DNA from: Stenotrophomonas sepilia
GTDB lineage: Bacteria; Pseudomonadota; Gammaproteobacteria; Xanthomonadales; Xanthomonadaceae
Reading direction: 5' to 3'
Assembly: GCF_003244875.1 (NCBI RefSeq)
Contig: NZ_LXXZ01000040.1
Location: 186,001 to 250,000, forward strand
DNA length: 64,000 bases
A program made the translations under genes and the position numbers. Shown piece by piece: positions 17,632 to 25,979 of the stretch (positions are counted from its first letter, which is position 1; every line of letters begins with the position of its first letter). Under the pieces are notes generated by a model that worked only from the letters and a program-made list of their open reading frames with translations, was not told the origin of the DNA and ran no database searches.

Positions 17632-18666
17632 ATGCCGACGAAGACGCTGCTCCCCACCTCCACCGCAGGCAGCCTGCCCAAACCCTCCTGGCTGGCCGAG
17701 CCCGAGAAGCTCTGGTCACCCTGGAAGCTGCAGGACGAAAGCCTGATCGAGGGCATGCAGGACGCCCTGCGCCTGTCCCTGCAGGAACAGCAGCATGCCG
17801 GCATTGATATCGTCAGTGACGGCGAGCAGACCCGCCAGCACTTCGTCACTACCTTCATCGAGCATCTCAGCGGCGTCGACTTCGAGAAGCGCGAAACCGT
17901 GCGCATCCGCAACCGCTACGATGCCAGCGTGCCGACCGTGGTCGGCGCAGTGAGCCGTCCGAAGCCGGTGTTCGTGGAGGATGCGAAGTTCCTGCGCCAG
18001 CAGACCACGCAGCCGATCAAGTGGGCGCTGCCCGGCCCGATGACGATGATCGACACGCTGTACGACGCGCACTACAAGAGCCGCGAAAAGCTGGCCTGGG
18101 AGTTCGCGAAGATCCTCAACGAGGAAGCGAAGGAGCTGGAGGCCGCCGGCGTTGACATCATCCAGTTCGATGAGCCGGCCTTCAATGTGTTCTTCGACGA
18201 AGTGAACGATTGGGGCGTGGCCGCGCTGGAGCGTGCGATCGAAGGGCTGAAGTGCGAGACCGCCGTGCACATCTGCTACGGCTACGGCATCAAGGCCAAC
18301 ACCGACTGGAAGCAGACGCTGGGATCGGAATGGCGACAGTATGAAGAGTCGTTCCCCAAGCTGCAGACCTCCAACCTCGACATCATCTCGCTGGAATGCC
18401 ACAACTCGCACGTACCGATCGACCTGATCGAGCTGGTGCGTGGCAAGAAAGTGATGGTGGGCGCCATCGACGTGGCCTCCAACACGGTGGAATCGGCGGA
18501 GGATGTGGCCAACACGCTGCGCAGGGCGCTGCAGTTCGTGGACGCCGACAAGCTCTACCCGAGCACCAACTGTGGCATGGCGCCGTTGGCGCGCGACGTG
18601 GCCAGGGGCAAGCTGCGCGCACTCAGCGCGGGGGCGAGGATCGTACGTGAGGAGCTTTCGGCGTAG
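17632..18666 (+). CDS. mesD: MesD, core methionine synthase (MetE C-terminal-domain type)
   Basis: A 344-residue enzyme equal to the catalytic C-terminal barrel of MetE without the N-terminal folate-binding half (MetE is about 750 residues). It should transfer a methyl group to homocysteine to give methionine. Predicted zinc ligands are all present: His213 and Cys215 in HICYGYG, Glu255 in SLECHNSH and Cys314 in STNCGMAP. The N-terminal substrate loop reads LLPTSTAGSLPKPSW, followed by VSDGEQTRQHF. Being last in the FMN reductase-mesX-mesD operon identifies it as MesD rather than a MetE fragment. The natural methyl donor is not known to me. Confidence 0.92.
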   Translation: MPTKTLLPTSTAGSLPKPSWLAEPEKLWSPWKLQDESLIEGMQDALRLSLQEQQHAGIDIVSDGEQTRQHFVTTFIEHLSGVDFEKRETVRIRNRYDASVPTVVGAVSRPKPVFVEDAKFLRQQTTQPIKWALPGPMTMIDTLYDAHYKSREKLAWEFAKILNEEAKELEAAGVDIIQFDEPAFNVFFDEVNDWGVAALERAIEGLKCETAVHICYGYGIKANTDWKQTLGSEWRQYEESFPKLQTSNLDIISLECHNSHVPIDLIELVRGKKVMVGAIDVASNTVESAEDVANTLRRALQFVDADKLYPSTNCGMAPLARDVARGKLRALSAGARIVREELSA

Positions 18667-19180
18667 CCCTGGCTGGGGATGTGTTCCCGTTTCGGCGCGG
18701 GGAGGATGGAACCTGGCCTGGTACAGACCAGGCTCCACCTCGCCCCTGCACCTCGGGCCTGGCGGCCGTCATGCGCGGCCGTGGCGCCAGCGCTTCCTTG
18801 ATCCGCCCCATCTCCCCTGCCCCGGCTTCGGCCAGGCGCCGGGCCTGCTGCCGCTGTTCCCGCGTGAGCGCCGGAGGCGGTGGAGTACCGGCATCCACCA
18901 ATCGCGCCACCGCATCGCGCAGAGGCAACTGCGGGCAGAGCCGTGCAGCACACCAGCGCTCGGCGTAGCGCTTGGCCTGACGGGTGCTGGTGGCGGACAC
19001 GACCTTGACCTGTGACATCTTGCGTGCGTCCAGGTACAGACGGAACCCGAGCGCGGCATGCGGCACGATACTGGCCACCGAACGGCCGTTCCACCACAGA
19101 TCCCAGCGCTCGCCGCTCTGCACCCAGCCCGAGGGCCGGCGGGCTATCATGAAATCGGGAGCGCTGGAGGGCGAATGCAT
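18623..19180 (-). CDS. Hypothetical protein overlapping the 3' end of mesD
   Basis: A 185-residue frame. The first 110 residues look protein-like (ARRPSGWVQSGERWDLWWNG, FRLYLDARKMSQVKVVSATS, RQAKRYAERWCAARL). The tail is low-complexity and basic. It runs 44 bases into the end of mesD on the opposite strand. No family recognised and no clear ribosome site at either 19180 or the inner ATG at 19150. It could be a genuine small gene or a degraded one at the edge of the pseudogene-rich stretch. Confidence 0.45.
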   Translation of the reverse strand: MHSPSSAPDFMIARRPSGWVQSGERWDLWWNGRSVASIVPHAALGFRLYLDARKMSQVKVVSATSTRQAKRYAERWCAARLCPQLPLRDAVARLVDAGTPPPPALTREQRQQARRLAEAGAGEMGRIKEALAPRPRMTAARPEVQGRGGAWSVPGQVPSSPRRNGNTSPARATPKAPHVRSSPPR

Positions 19181-19265
19181 GGCCGTAAGAATACGGTCGG
19201 CCGTCGCATGGACTGAGATTGCGGAGTGGCGCTGGCAACCTCACAACGCTTCTGCCGCAGTGAAG

Positions 19266-19295
19266 CCCTCTTTACCACTCCCCTCTTTACCACTC
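19266..19295. repeat. Perfect 15-base tandem duplication at a stop codon
   Basis: CCCTCTTTACCACTC occurs twice in direct succession (19266-19280, 19281-19295). On the minus strand the second unit encodes the last residues and stop of the 70-residue orphan at 19287-19499, and the first repeats them downstream. Confidence 0.9.
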
Positions 19296-19499
19296 TGGGC
19301 CGAGCAGTTTCTCCACCTCGGTTTCGAGCCTCTTGGCGGCTTCCTCCTGCGAGGCCACCTTGATGCACAGCCCGGACTGGGCGGGCCCGAGGGTCAACCG
19401 GTAACGGTTGATGGTGCCGTCGCCGTCGCCATCCAGTTCCACCCGGGCCACCCGGGTTCGGCCATTGGCCTTGAAGGTCCAGCCCTGGTAGTCGAACAT
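19287..19499 (-). CDS. Orphan 70-residue protein, paralogue 2 (MFDYQ family)
   Basis: Paralogue of the protein at 4198-4410, the same length, beginning MFDYQGWTFKANGRTRVARV and ending EVEKLLGPEW. Differences between copies are mostly conservative (Asp/Gly, His/Lys, Gln/Arg), which suggests both are or were functional. The start at 19499 is shared with copy 1. Sixty-six bases away, divergently, stands the ArsB-like 5' fragment, mirroring the first locus. Function unknown. The 3' end carries a tandem 15-base duplication that includes the stop. Confidence 0.7.
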   Translation of the reverse strand: MFDYQGWTFKANGRTRVARVELDGDGDGTINRYRLTLGPAQSGLCIKVASQEEAAKRLETEVEKLLGPEW

Positions 19500-19565
19500 C
19501 GTTGAGTCCACCGCAACGCCCTGAATGGCTCCCACCTTATGCGGGGAGGTGCGACACCCCGCCCG

Positions 19566-20164
19566 ATGCTCGCTTCCTGTTCCTCTTTCCTCATCTGGGC
19601 GGCCGTGACCGTGGCGACCCTCGGCCTGCTGTTCCGGCCATTCCGCATTCCGGAGTACGTGTGGGCACTGGGGGCTGCTCTTCTGCTTCCACTGCTGGGA
19701 ACGGTGCCGTTCGGCACGACCTTGCACGCGGTGGCCGAGGGTCGCGATGTCTATCTGTTCCTGATCGGCATGATGATGCTGGCCGGGCTGGCCGGGCTGG
19801 CCCGGCGCGAAGGCCTGTTCGACCCGGCACAATCATTCCCTGGCACGCAAGCGCAAGGTGGAATGGGCGGATCTGGCCAAGCGCCAGTTGATCACCGTGC
19901 ACCGCACAAGCGGCAACCGCACGCTGCTGAATGGTGCGTTGGCGCGTGAGAGCCTCAAGCTCAGCTGGCACTACGAAGTGGCCCATCTGTCGACTCATTG
20001 GGCATGGTCGAGGCCGGCATCGGCGTGTCAGCGCTGCCGAAGATGGCCACGCCGGACGGGGATCACCCCACCCTGGTGACACGCGCGATCGGCAACCCGG
20101 TAGTGTCGCGCACGATCGGCATAGTCCGCCGCCGTGGTGCCCTGCTCTCGCCCACGGCAGAGCG
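19566..20164 (+). pseudogene. Chimeric pseudogene: ArsB-like 5' part joined to LysR 3' part
   Basis: Residues 1-86 from ATG 19566 match the N-terminus of the ArsB-like permease at 5209 (LLFRPFRIPEYVWALGAA, HAVAEGRDVYLFLIGMM, LARREGLFD). At about 19822-19830 the match switches to the LysR gene at 12022 (LARKRKVEWADLA, QLITVHRTSGNRTLL, ALARESLKLSWHYEV). A one-base deletion near 19993 then shifts the frame relative to the parent; in the restored frame the copy continues MVEAGIGVSALPKMATPDGD to about 20164. Both parents are intact at 5.2-6.5 kb and 12.0-12.9 kb. The stretch from 20165 to 20230 holds nothing I recognise. Confidence 0.85.
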
Positions 20165-20230
20165 CGCCACCTCTCCTGCCCGCAGCAATTCCCTGCGGCG
20201 CCTACTGAAGGCTTCCTCGGTCCCGGTGCC

Positions 20231-21445
20231 TCATACCGGGTCGAGATTCAGATCGGCAACCTTGCCGAAGGGCATGACGGTCAACGCCTTGCAGCTTCCC
20301 TTCTCGATTGAATCACTGGGATTCTCAGCGGATTTTACGATCCCGTAGCCTGAGCCGCTCTTGTTGAAGACGGCGGCGCCGCTGTCACCGGACGCGCATG
20401 CAAGTTCGGAGCCTTCCACTCTTCCCCAAGTGGGTGCACAGACTGCAGCGCCACATACGCCCAACGGGGCGTGCTGCACCGATGTGACGGTTCCGCAACT
20501 GAAGCCGGTGCGAGCCCCTCGGAAGCAAAGGAGGCCATGCAGTGGAAGGTCCGCATGGATCAGTATCAATGCCTTCGTCTGGTACTCACCCTTCAATTCT
20601 GCGAACACTTCCTGGAGCGGTGTATTTCCAGCAGGAAGCGAGTGCCATTGAACATCGTGACTACCGTCGAAGAGCGCGTCCTGGAATGTCAGTGGCATCA
20701 TGACCTGCGGGCCACCAACCTCATGACCGTAATTGCTGTAAAGCAACTGATCATCGCAGTGCGCTGCCGTAAGGAGCCCTTTTACCTTGGTCAGCTTGTG
20801 CCGAACCGCAAGGCCGCTTGTGCACATCCTGCCATTGGCAGTCAGGATCGCCCCACCGGCGGTGTACGCCGAATTGCGGAAGGGATCCCTCCCAAGGATG
20901 ATGTTGACCTTCAGCTTCGCAGCCTCTTCAATCTTGCGCTTGGCCGCTTCATACGATTTTGCATCGGCTCCACGAACCGAAACGTCAATCATGCCCAGCT
21001 CGGGGCGGCCGTCCACACTCACTGCATCAGGTATGAGTTCGACCACAAGTGGAACGACTCTATGCATGGTTTCGGAGAACTCCTTCTCCGTGTACGGATA
21101 CCCCTCCTCGAACTCGACCCTGATGGATGAGTCGCTCACTCTGAAGTGCCGGACCGCCTCCATCATGTTTCCCTTCAGTCCAACAACGAGGTGTTGATCG
21201 GGCATGTTTTCGATCGAAACAAATGCGAGCCGATCACTGTATCGCCGTTTCAGTTCGGCGATGACCGAAGGTAGCTCGGATTCAACTTCCAGCCTGCGCT
21301 TGGCGGTGTCGAGTGACACGCCGTTCGCACTCATGTAGGCCTTGGCAGCGATATCCGATTCCTTCTCCGAAAATGCCTGGCCTGCCGGCATGACCGCGAG
21401 ACTCTGAGCTGACGCGAGAACAAGCAGAACTGATGCTAGCGACAT
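20231..21445 (-). CDS. Secreted chymotrypsin-fold (S1) serine protease-like protein
   Basis: A 404-residue exported protein: signal peptide (ASVLLVLASAQSLAVMPAG), a propeptide-like region of about 165 residues, then an S1 protease domain. The triad is visible: His in GLLTAAHCDD, Asp in GSHDVQWHSLPAG and Ser in CASGDSGAAVFNKSG, close to streptogrisin/alpha-lytic protease spacing. Paired cysteines (LLCFRGARTGFSCGTV, GVCGAAVCAP) suggest disulphides. A strong GGAGG ribosome site precedes the ATG at 21445. Base composition is clearly less GC-rich than the neighbours, which points to transfer. It lies inside the pseudogene-rich stretch. Confidence 0.85.
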   Translation of the reverse strand: MSLASVLLVLASAQSLAVMPAGQAFSEKESDIAAKAYMSANGVSLDTAKRRLEVESELPSVIAELKRRYSDRLAFVSIENMPDQHLVVGLKGNMMEAVRHFRVSDSSIRVEFEEGYPYTEKEFSETMHRVVPLVVELIPDAVSVDGRPELGMIDVSVRGADAKSYEAAKRKIEEAAKLKVNIILGRDPFRNSAYTAGGAILTANGRMCTSGLAVRHKLTKVKGLLTAAHCDDQLLYSNYGHEVGGPQVMMPLTFQDALFDGSHDVQWHSLPAGNTPLQEVFAELKGEYQTKALILIHADLPLHGLLCFRGARTGFSCGTVTSVQHAPLGVCGAAVCAPTWGRVEGSELACASGDSGAAVFNKSGSGYGIVKSAENPSDSIEKGSCKALTVMPFGKVADLNLDPV

Positions 21446-21624
21446 CTAGGTTTCCTCCATGGAATGAGTTCAGGAGCCAGTGCCGGCTCCACGGCCGAAG
21501 GTAGCAGGAAACCTCTTTGCGCTCGGCGGGGCAGGAGGGCCATTCACCGTTTCGTGATGCATTGCGCGCTTCAACGCAGGTGTGCGTCGCGCCAGATCAA
21601 GCTTGGCGCTGGTAGTTCTTCAGA

Positions 21625-21927
21625 AACAGCCAGGTAATCAGCGCCGACCATCACGTGCTCGGTGCGCTGCTGCTGGGACGCGATGGAACCCGCGCGCAGG
21701 CTCCTCCGAGGCCGCTGCCCGGCATCGTTGATCGCATCGGCGGTGGCGATGCCTTTGCCGCCGGCATCGTGCACGGATTGCTGTCCGGGCTGGACGCAGA
21801 AAGCACCGTGCGCTTCGGACTGGCTGCGGGCGCGTTGAAGCACGCCATTCCCGGCGACTTCAGCCCTGCCCGCGAAGCTGAAGTCCGGGCGCTGATGGAG
21901 AGCGACCAGTTCGACGTTCGTCGCTGA
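21625..21927 (+). pseudogene. 3' remnant of a 2-keto-3-deoxygluconate kinase-like (PfkB) gene
   Basis: Only the C-terminal third of a PfkB-family sugar kinase survives: ISADHHVLGALLLGRDG, then GIVDRIGGGDAFAAGIVHGL (PfkB signature 2 with the catalytic Asp in GGGDAF), then VRFGLAAGALKHAIPGDFS. Length and wording fit KdgK best. Upstream, the frame hits a stop and no N-terminal half is present. The piece is therefore a truncated leftover. The gap 21446-21624 shows no gene. Confidence 0.75.
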
Positions 21928-21987
21928 TCTCCCCCAGGATAATCCCGCTAGAATCCAACGGGCGCTGGAATCGCGCAGGGATCGCCC

Positions 21988-22917
21988 ATGGATTACACCG
22001 GATACACGCGCAAATTTCCCAACAACCGCCCGCTGAATGCGTTTGATCGTGAGCACCGCCTGCTGCGGAAGAAGCGACTGGATGTCGCGCCGCTGGCGCA
22101 GCTGTGCGTGGTGAAGATGAATTCGAACTGCCTGGTTTCGGTGGATCGCTGGTTCGCCGCACGTGGCTTTGCAGCCCTGCTGGGCGCGATCGGCATTGCC
22201 TTCGGGCTGGGCGGCATGCTGATGCTGCTCTGGTTGCTGGTCGTGAACAGGCTACCGAACCAAAACGGCCTGTGGGAGGCGATATTCATAGGCATGGCGA
22301 TGCTGGCCGTCTTCACTGCAGCGAGCATATGGGTAGCTTGCCTCGAGCTGTTCCGTTGGACCTACTATCCGATCGCGCTTGATCGCAAGCATCGGCAGAT
22401 ACACGTGTTCCGGCTGGATGGCACCACCCTCAGCGCGCCCTGGGACCGGGTGTATTTCACGCTTGGCCGCGGAACCGGAACCTTCGGATGGTACAACTGG
22501 GATGTCCGCGGACTGATCCTAGACGCGGATGGCGTGACAGTACGGGAGACGTTCGCGTTCTGCATCGCGACCTCCCGCATCGAGAACGCGCATGCCCACT
22601 GGGAGTTCCTGCGGCGCTACATGGAAGAAGGACCGGCAGCCGTCGTGGACGCGGTGCACTACTGCATGCCGCTGGACGGCAAGCGCGAGAGCTTCGCGTC
22701 CGGCAAGGAGCGCATCTTCGCCGAAGACGCGCAGCTCCCGGGTTTCATGTGGCTCACGATGCTGCCACTCAACTACCTGCACACGATCATGCGCTGGGTG
22801 GTGATGCAGACCAGCAGGATTCCGCGGTTTCCACCGGACATCGAGGCGTGCCTGACACCGGACGCCGGTGATCCCTGTGTCCGCGACGCTTCGATGAATC
22901 CACCGGACCTGCGCTGA
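21988..22917 (+). CDS. Two-helix membrane protein, DUF6708-like
   Basis: A 309-residue protein. A soluble N-terminus (MDYTGYTRKFPNNRPLNAFD) is followed by two membrane helices (ALLGAIGIAFGLGGMLMLLW and AIFIGMAMLAVFTAASIWVA). A cytoplasmic domain then begins YYPIALDRKHRQIHVFRLDG, and a third hydrophobic stretch lies near residue 255 (LPGFMWLTMLPLNYLHTI). The layout resembles DUF6708 proteins, which in some proteobacteria accompany type VI effectors as possible immunity proteins. No effector or secretion gene is here, so that role is only a possibility. Confidence 0.6.
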   Translation: MDYTGYTRKFPNNRPLNAFDREHRLLRKKRLDVAPLAQLCVVKMNSNCLVSVDRWFAARGFAALLGAIGIAFGLGGMLMLLWLLVVNRLPNQNGLWEAIFIGMAMLAVFTAASIWVACLELFRWTYYPIALDRKHRQIHVFRLDGTTLSAPWDRVYFTLGRGTGTFGWYNWDVRGLILDADGVTVRETFAFCIATSRIENAHAHWEFLRRYMEEGPAAVVDAVHYCMPLDGKRESFASGKERIFAEDAQLPGFMWLTMLPLNYLHTIMRWVVMQTSRIPRFPPDIEACLTPDAGDPCVRDASMNPPDLR

Positions 22918-22921
22918 CCCA

Positions 22922-24495
22922 TCAATGCAAAGGCACCTTCAGCACCGAAGGCGCGTTGGCTGGCGAGCTGAAGGTCACCGCACCGCCCAGCTGGCTGATG
23001 CCCGCATAGCGCAGGTCCACGGTATCGACCACCAGGGTCAGCCGGCTGCCGGTCGGGAGGTTCCAGCTGCTGGCTTCCAGGCGAAGATCGATGGTTCTCG
23101 GCTGGCCGGGCGTGGCACCGCGCAGGGTGTACGGCTTGTGGCTGATCAGCTGGCCGTTGCCCAGCATATCCTCGGCATACAGGTAGGCATACAGCGTGGT
23201 GTTGGCGCGCGTGGGCGTCACCGTCAACCGCACTTCCGGTGCGCCATCCAGCGGCGTGCACTCCAGTAGATCGGGCCTTGCCAGACGCCTGCGGCGTTGC
23301 GGCCAACGAACGGCACATAGGCGCCGGGCGGCAGGTTGAACATCTGCAGCGCGCCGGACGCCATCACCACGCCGGAGTTGGCGGCGGTCAGCAGGCCGCT
23401 GCCGATCCGGTAGTTCCAACCGGTGCCGCCACCGCTCTCGGCCAGCCCTCCGGTGGGCAGCAGAAACCCGGTCGGCGCGGTCAGCCTGTAGCTTACGGCG
23501 CCGGTAGAGGTGGCCTGCCAGTCCGGATAACGGCTCCAGCTGCCCTTCTGCGACTTCAACTGCACCGCCGGCTGGCGGTCGATGCCATTGGCCACGCCCT
23601 TGAGGTAGTGGTCGAACCAGTCGCCCACCGCGGCATAGACTTCATTGGGAATGCCGAGCGCACCGAAGGCTTCGTTGAGGGCGTGGTCGCCATGGCGCAG
23701 CTGCAACTGCTTGGGTCCCTTCAGGCGGGTAAAGAAGTCGACCAGCTGGCCCGGCGGGAACAGGCTGTCGTTGAAGGCGTTGGCGAGGAATACCGCGGGT
23801 TGGTTGGCATTGATCTCATCAAGGCTGCTGGCCGGGCTGCGCTGTGCCGCTACCGGCAGCAGCGAGTCCACCGCCCCCTGGTAGTTGCCGACCAGCACAT
23901 TGCCGTTGATGGTGGCCAGCTCCGCCCCGGGGCGGCCAGTGGCCAGGCCGGCTGCCACCAGCAGGGCGATGCCCTGTGCGCTGGGCGTGTCATGGCTGTA
24001 GAGCGACGCCTGCAGGTCGGCCCAGCCGCTCAGCGCAGCAACGGCCTTGATGCGCGGATCGCGTGCCGCCGCCAGCAGGCTGGGGCCGGCCCCGTAGGAG
24101 ATGCCAGAGACACCAATGCTGGCCGGATCGGCCCGGGTGTTGGCCAGCGCCCAGTCGATCAGGGCACTGACATCTTCGACCGTGGCGGGCCCGGCGATGT
24201 CGATGCTGCCGCCGGACTCCCAGAAGCCGCGCGAGCTGTAGCTGATGACCACATAGCCGCGCTGCGCCAGCGACTGTGCCGCGCCCACGTACTCCACGCT
24301 GGGCACTGCCCAGCTGCTGGGCATCACCAGCAGCGGATAGCGGCCACTGCCGGCATCCTGGGGTTCGATGACGAAGGCCCCGAGGGGCGTGCCATCCCAG
24401 CTGGGGATGGTGCGATGGGTGGTCTTGACCGTGGCCGCCAGGGCCGTGGGCGCCAGCCCGGTCAGCAGGATCAACAGCAGCAGAACCTTGCGCAT
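22922..24495 (-). pseudogene. CocE/NonD-type alpha/beta hydrolase with frameshift near its C-terminal domain
   Basis: Exported hydrolase: signal peptide (RKVLLLLILLTGLAPTALAA), then an alpha/beta domain with the nucleophile in SGISYGAGPS and a His in LRHGDHALNEAF. The frame begun at 24495 ends at 23224. The expected C-terminal jelly-roll continues in another frame to 22922 (PLDGAPEVRLTVTPTRANTT, LVVDTVDLRYAG). The break lies near 23251-23260, where YWSA should run into PLDGAP; two extra bases (GCACGCCG instead of GCACCG on the minus strand) explain it. It may be a natural mutation or a sequencing error. Otherwise the S15-like architecture is complete. Confidence 0.8.
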
Positions 24496-24654
24496 CGTTG
24501 TCTCTCCCCGTCGGTGGTGGTGCAACGGATCGGACCGTACCAGTGCGAATGGTGGCTGGCACCTTGCGACGCAACATGCCGCAAAGCGCGCCTTGCTATG
24601 CTTCAAGGCACTGCGGGCCCTCCGCAGTCTCCCATCAAAGCAAGGACGCCCCCG

Positions 24655-25668
24655 ATGCACAGGATGCTCGTCGCAGGCACGCTCTCCAGCGTCGCCTGTC
24701 TGTTCGCCCCTTCAGTGTTGGCGGTAGATGCCCCCGGACCGGCCAACGACTGCGCGGAGATTGCGCGGCTGATGGCCAACGACGACTTTGCGGCACTTGA
24801 TGCGATGGCCGCGCGTTTCCGCAAGGGCGAGCTCAACGCCGCCGGCCAATCCCGGCTCGGCCGTTTCTACATCTGCATGTCGCGTGCAATCGGCACGTCG
24901 CGGCAGGAGGTTCAAGCCTGGAACGACTGGTCTGCATGGGCGGCGCGCTGGGTTCAGCACGCGCCGAAGTCCGCGGCGGCCCACCTGATCACCGCACGGA
25001 TTCCACTCAACCTGGCCTGGAGCTACCGCGGCAACGGTTACGCCAACACCGTCAACGCCGACGACTGGGCACAGTTCCATGAGTACAACGCGGTTTCGCG
25101 GGCCTACCTGCAATCGCATGAGGATGTTGCCGGCGGCGACCCGTTCTGGCACGAGATGAACGTGCTGATCGCGCTGCGCGAAAGCGCGGATGACGACGAA
25201 ATGCTGGCGCTCGTTGATCGCGCAGCGAAGGCCTTCCCCGACTACGAACCACTGCACCTCATTGCCATGGAGTACTTCACGCCGGCCTGGGGTGGCAGCG
25301 CGCAGAAGATGGAAGCCTTCGCGCGGCACTCGATGGCCAGTGCACCGAAGAAGAAGCGGGCCATGCGCTACGCACGGCTGTACTGGTCGGCCACCGAATA
25401 TTCGCCCGATCACTTCCGCGCAGCGAAGCCCGATTGGCCGCTGATGCGCCAGGGGCTGGACGAAATCGCCCAGCAGTACCCGACCATCGACAACCTGGAA
25501 TCGATCGTCCGCTATGCCTGCCTGGCACGCGACGGCGACGCACTGGTCCGCTGGAATCGTTTGTGGTTGAGCCGCGCCGGTTTCGACGAGGCGGCCATTG
25601 CGCACTCGACCGAGCAAAGCAAGGCCGCATGCCTGGCGCCGGACGAAGAACAGGAAACATTCCAGTAG
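24655..25668 (+). CDS. Secreted helical-repeat protein, DUF4034-like
   Basis: A 337-residue protein with a signal peptide (LVAGTLSSVACLFAPSVLAV). The rest is helical and repeat-like: ARLMANDDFAALDAMAARFR, LGRFYICMSRAIGTS, WAARWVQHAPKSAAAHLITA, ALVDRAAKAFPDYEPLHLIA and EAFARHSMASAPKKKRAMRY. This resembles DUF4034/TPR-like proteins common in Xanthomonadaceae. Four or more cysteines suggest a periplasmic location. It is divergent from the hydrolase pseudogene. Function unknown. Confidence 0.75.
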   Translation: MHRMLVAGTLSSVACLFAPSVLAVDAPGPANDCAEIARLMANDDFAALDAMAARFRKGELNAAGQSRLGRFYICMSRAIGTSRQEVQAWNDWSAWAARWVQHAPKSAAAHLITARIPLNLAWSYRGNGYANTVNADDWAQFHEYNAVSRAYLQSHEDVAGGDPFWHEMNVLIALRESADDDEMLALVDRAAKAFPDYEPLHLIAMEYFTPAWGGSAQKMEAFARHSMASAPKKKRAMRYARLYWSATEYSPDHFRAAKPDWPLMRQGLDEIAQQYPTIDNLESIVRYACLARDGDALVRWNRLWLSRAGFDEAAIAHSTEQSKAACLAPDEEQETFQ

Positions 25669-25979
25669 CGCCCGCCGCCGCAGGCCCAGGAGCGCAGCCG
25701 GCAGGCCTGCCGGGCGCCTAGCACGCGCGCGTGTCATCCACGCGCCGCGTGATCTGACATATCACCAGTGCTTGCGCATGATCACAGCTTCGCCCTTTCG
25801 TCATTGACCACAAGGCGCCAGCTTGTGACGCTTATGACACCGCAGGGCTGATGGCCCAACAACGCGGCCAGGCTCCACCGCAATCCGCAGCATCCGTCTC
25901 CGCAGCATCTCCGCATGACCTCGCCCCGGCCAGGTCGTGACGGGCGGCTGCGCCCTGAATCTTCTGCTGGAGAATCGAA
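25669..25979. other. 311-base gap without a recognised gene
   Basis: The gap holds a perfect 16-base palindrome (CCGGCAGGCCTGCCGG, 25698-25713) shortly after the preceding stop, possibly a transcription end. A less GC-rich stretch at 25755-25830 probably contains the nuclease promoter. I cannot place its boxes. Confidence 0.4.

Noticed and set aside
17632-18666. Fragment of full-length MetE
   Set aside because: The 344-residue gene is complete, has all zinc ligands and stands behind mesX, so it is MesD and not a truncation.
21988-22917. Type VI secretion immunity locus
   Set aside because: DUF6708-like shape alone; no VgrG, PAAR or effector gene nearby.
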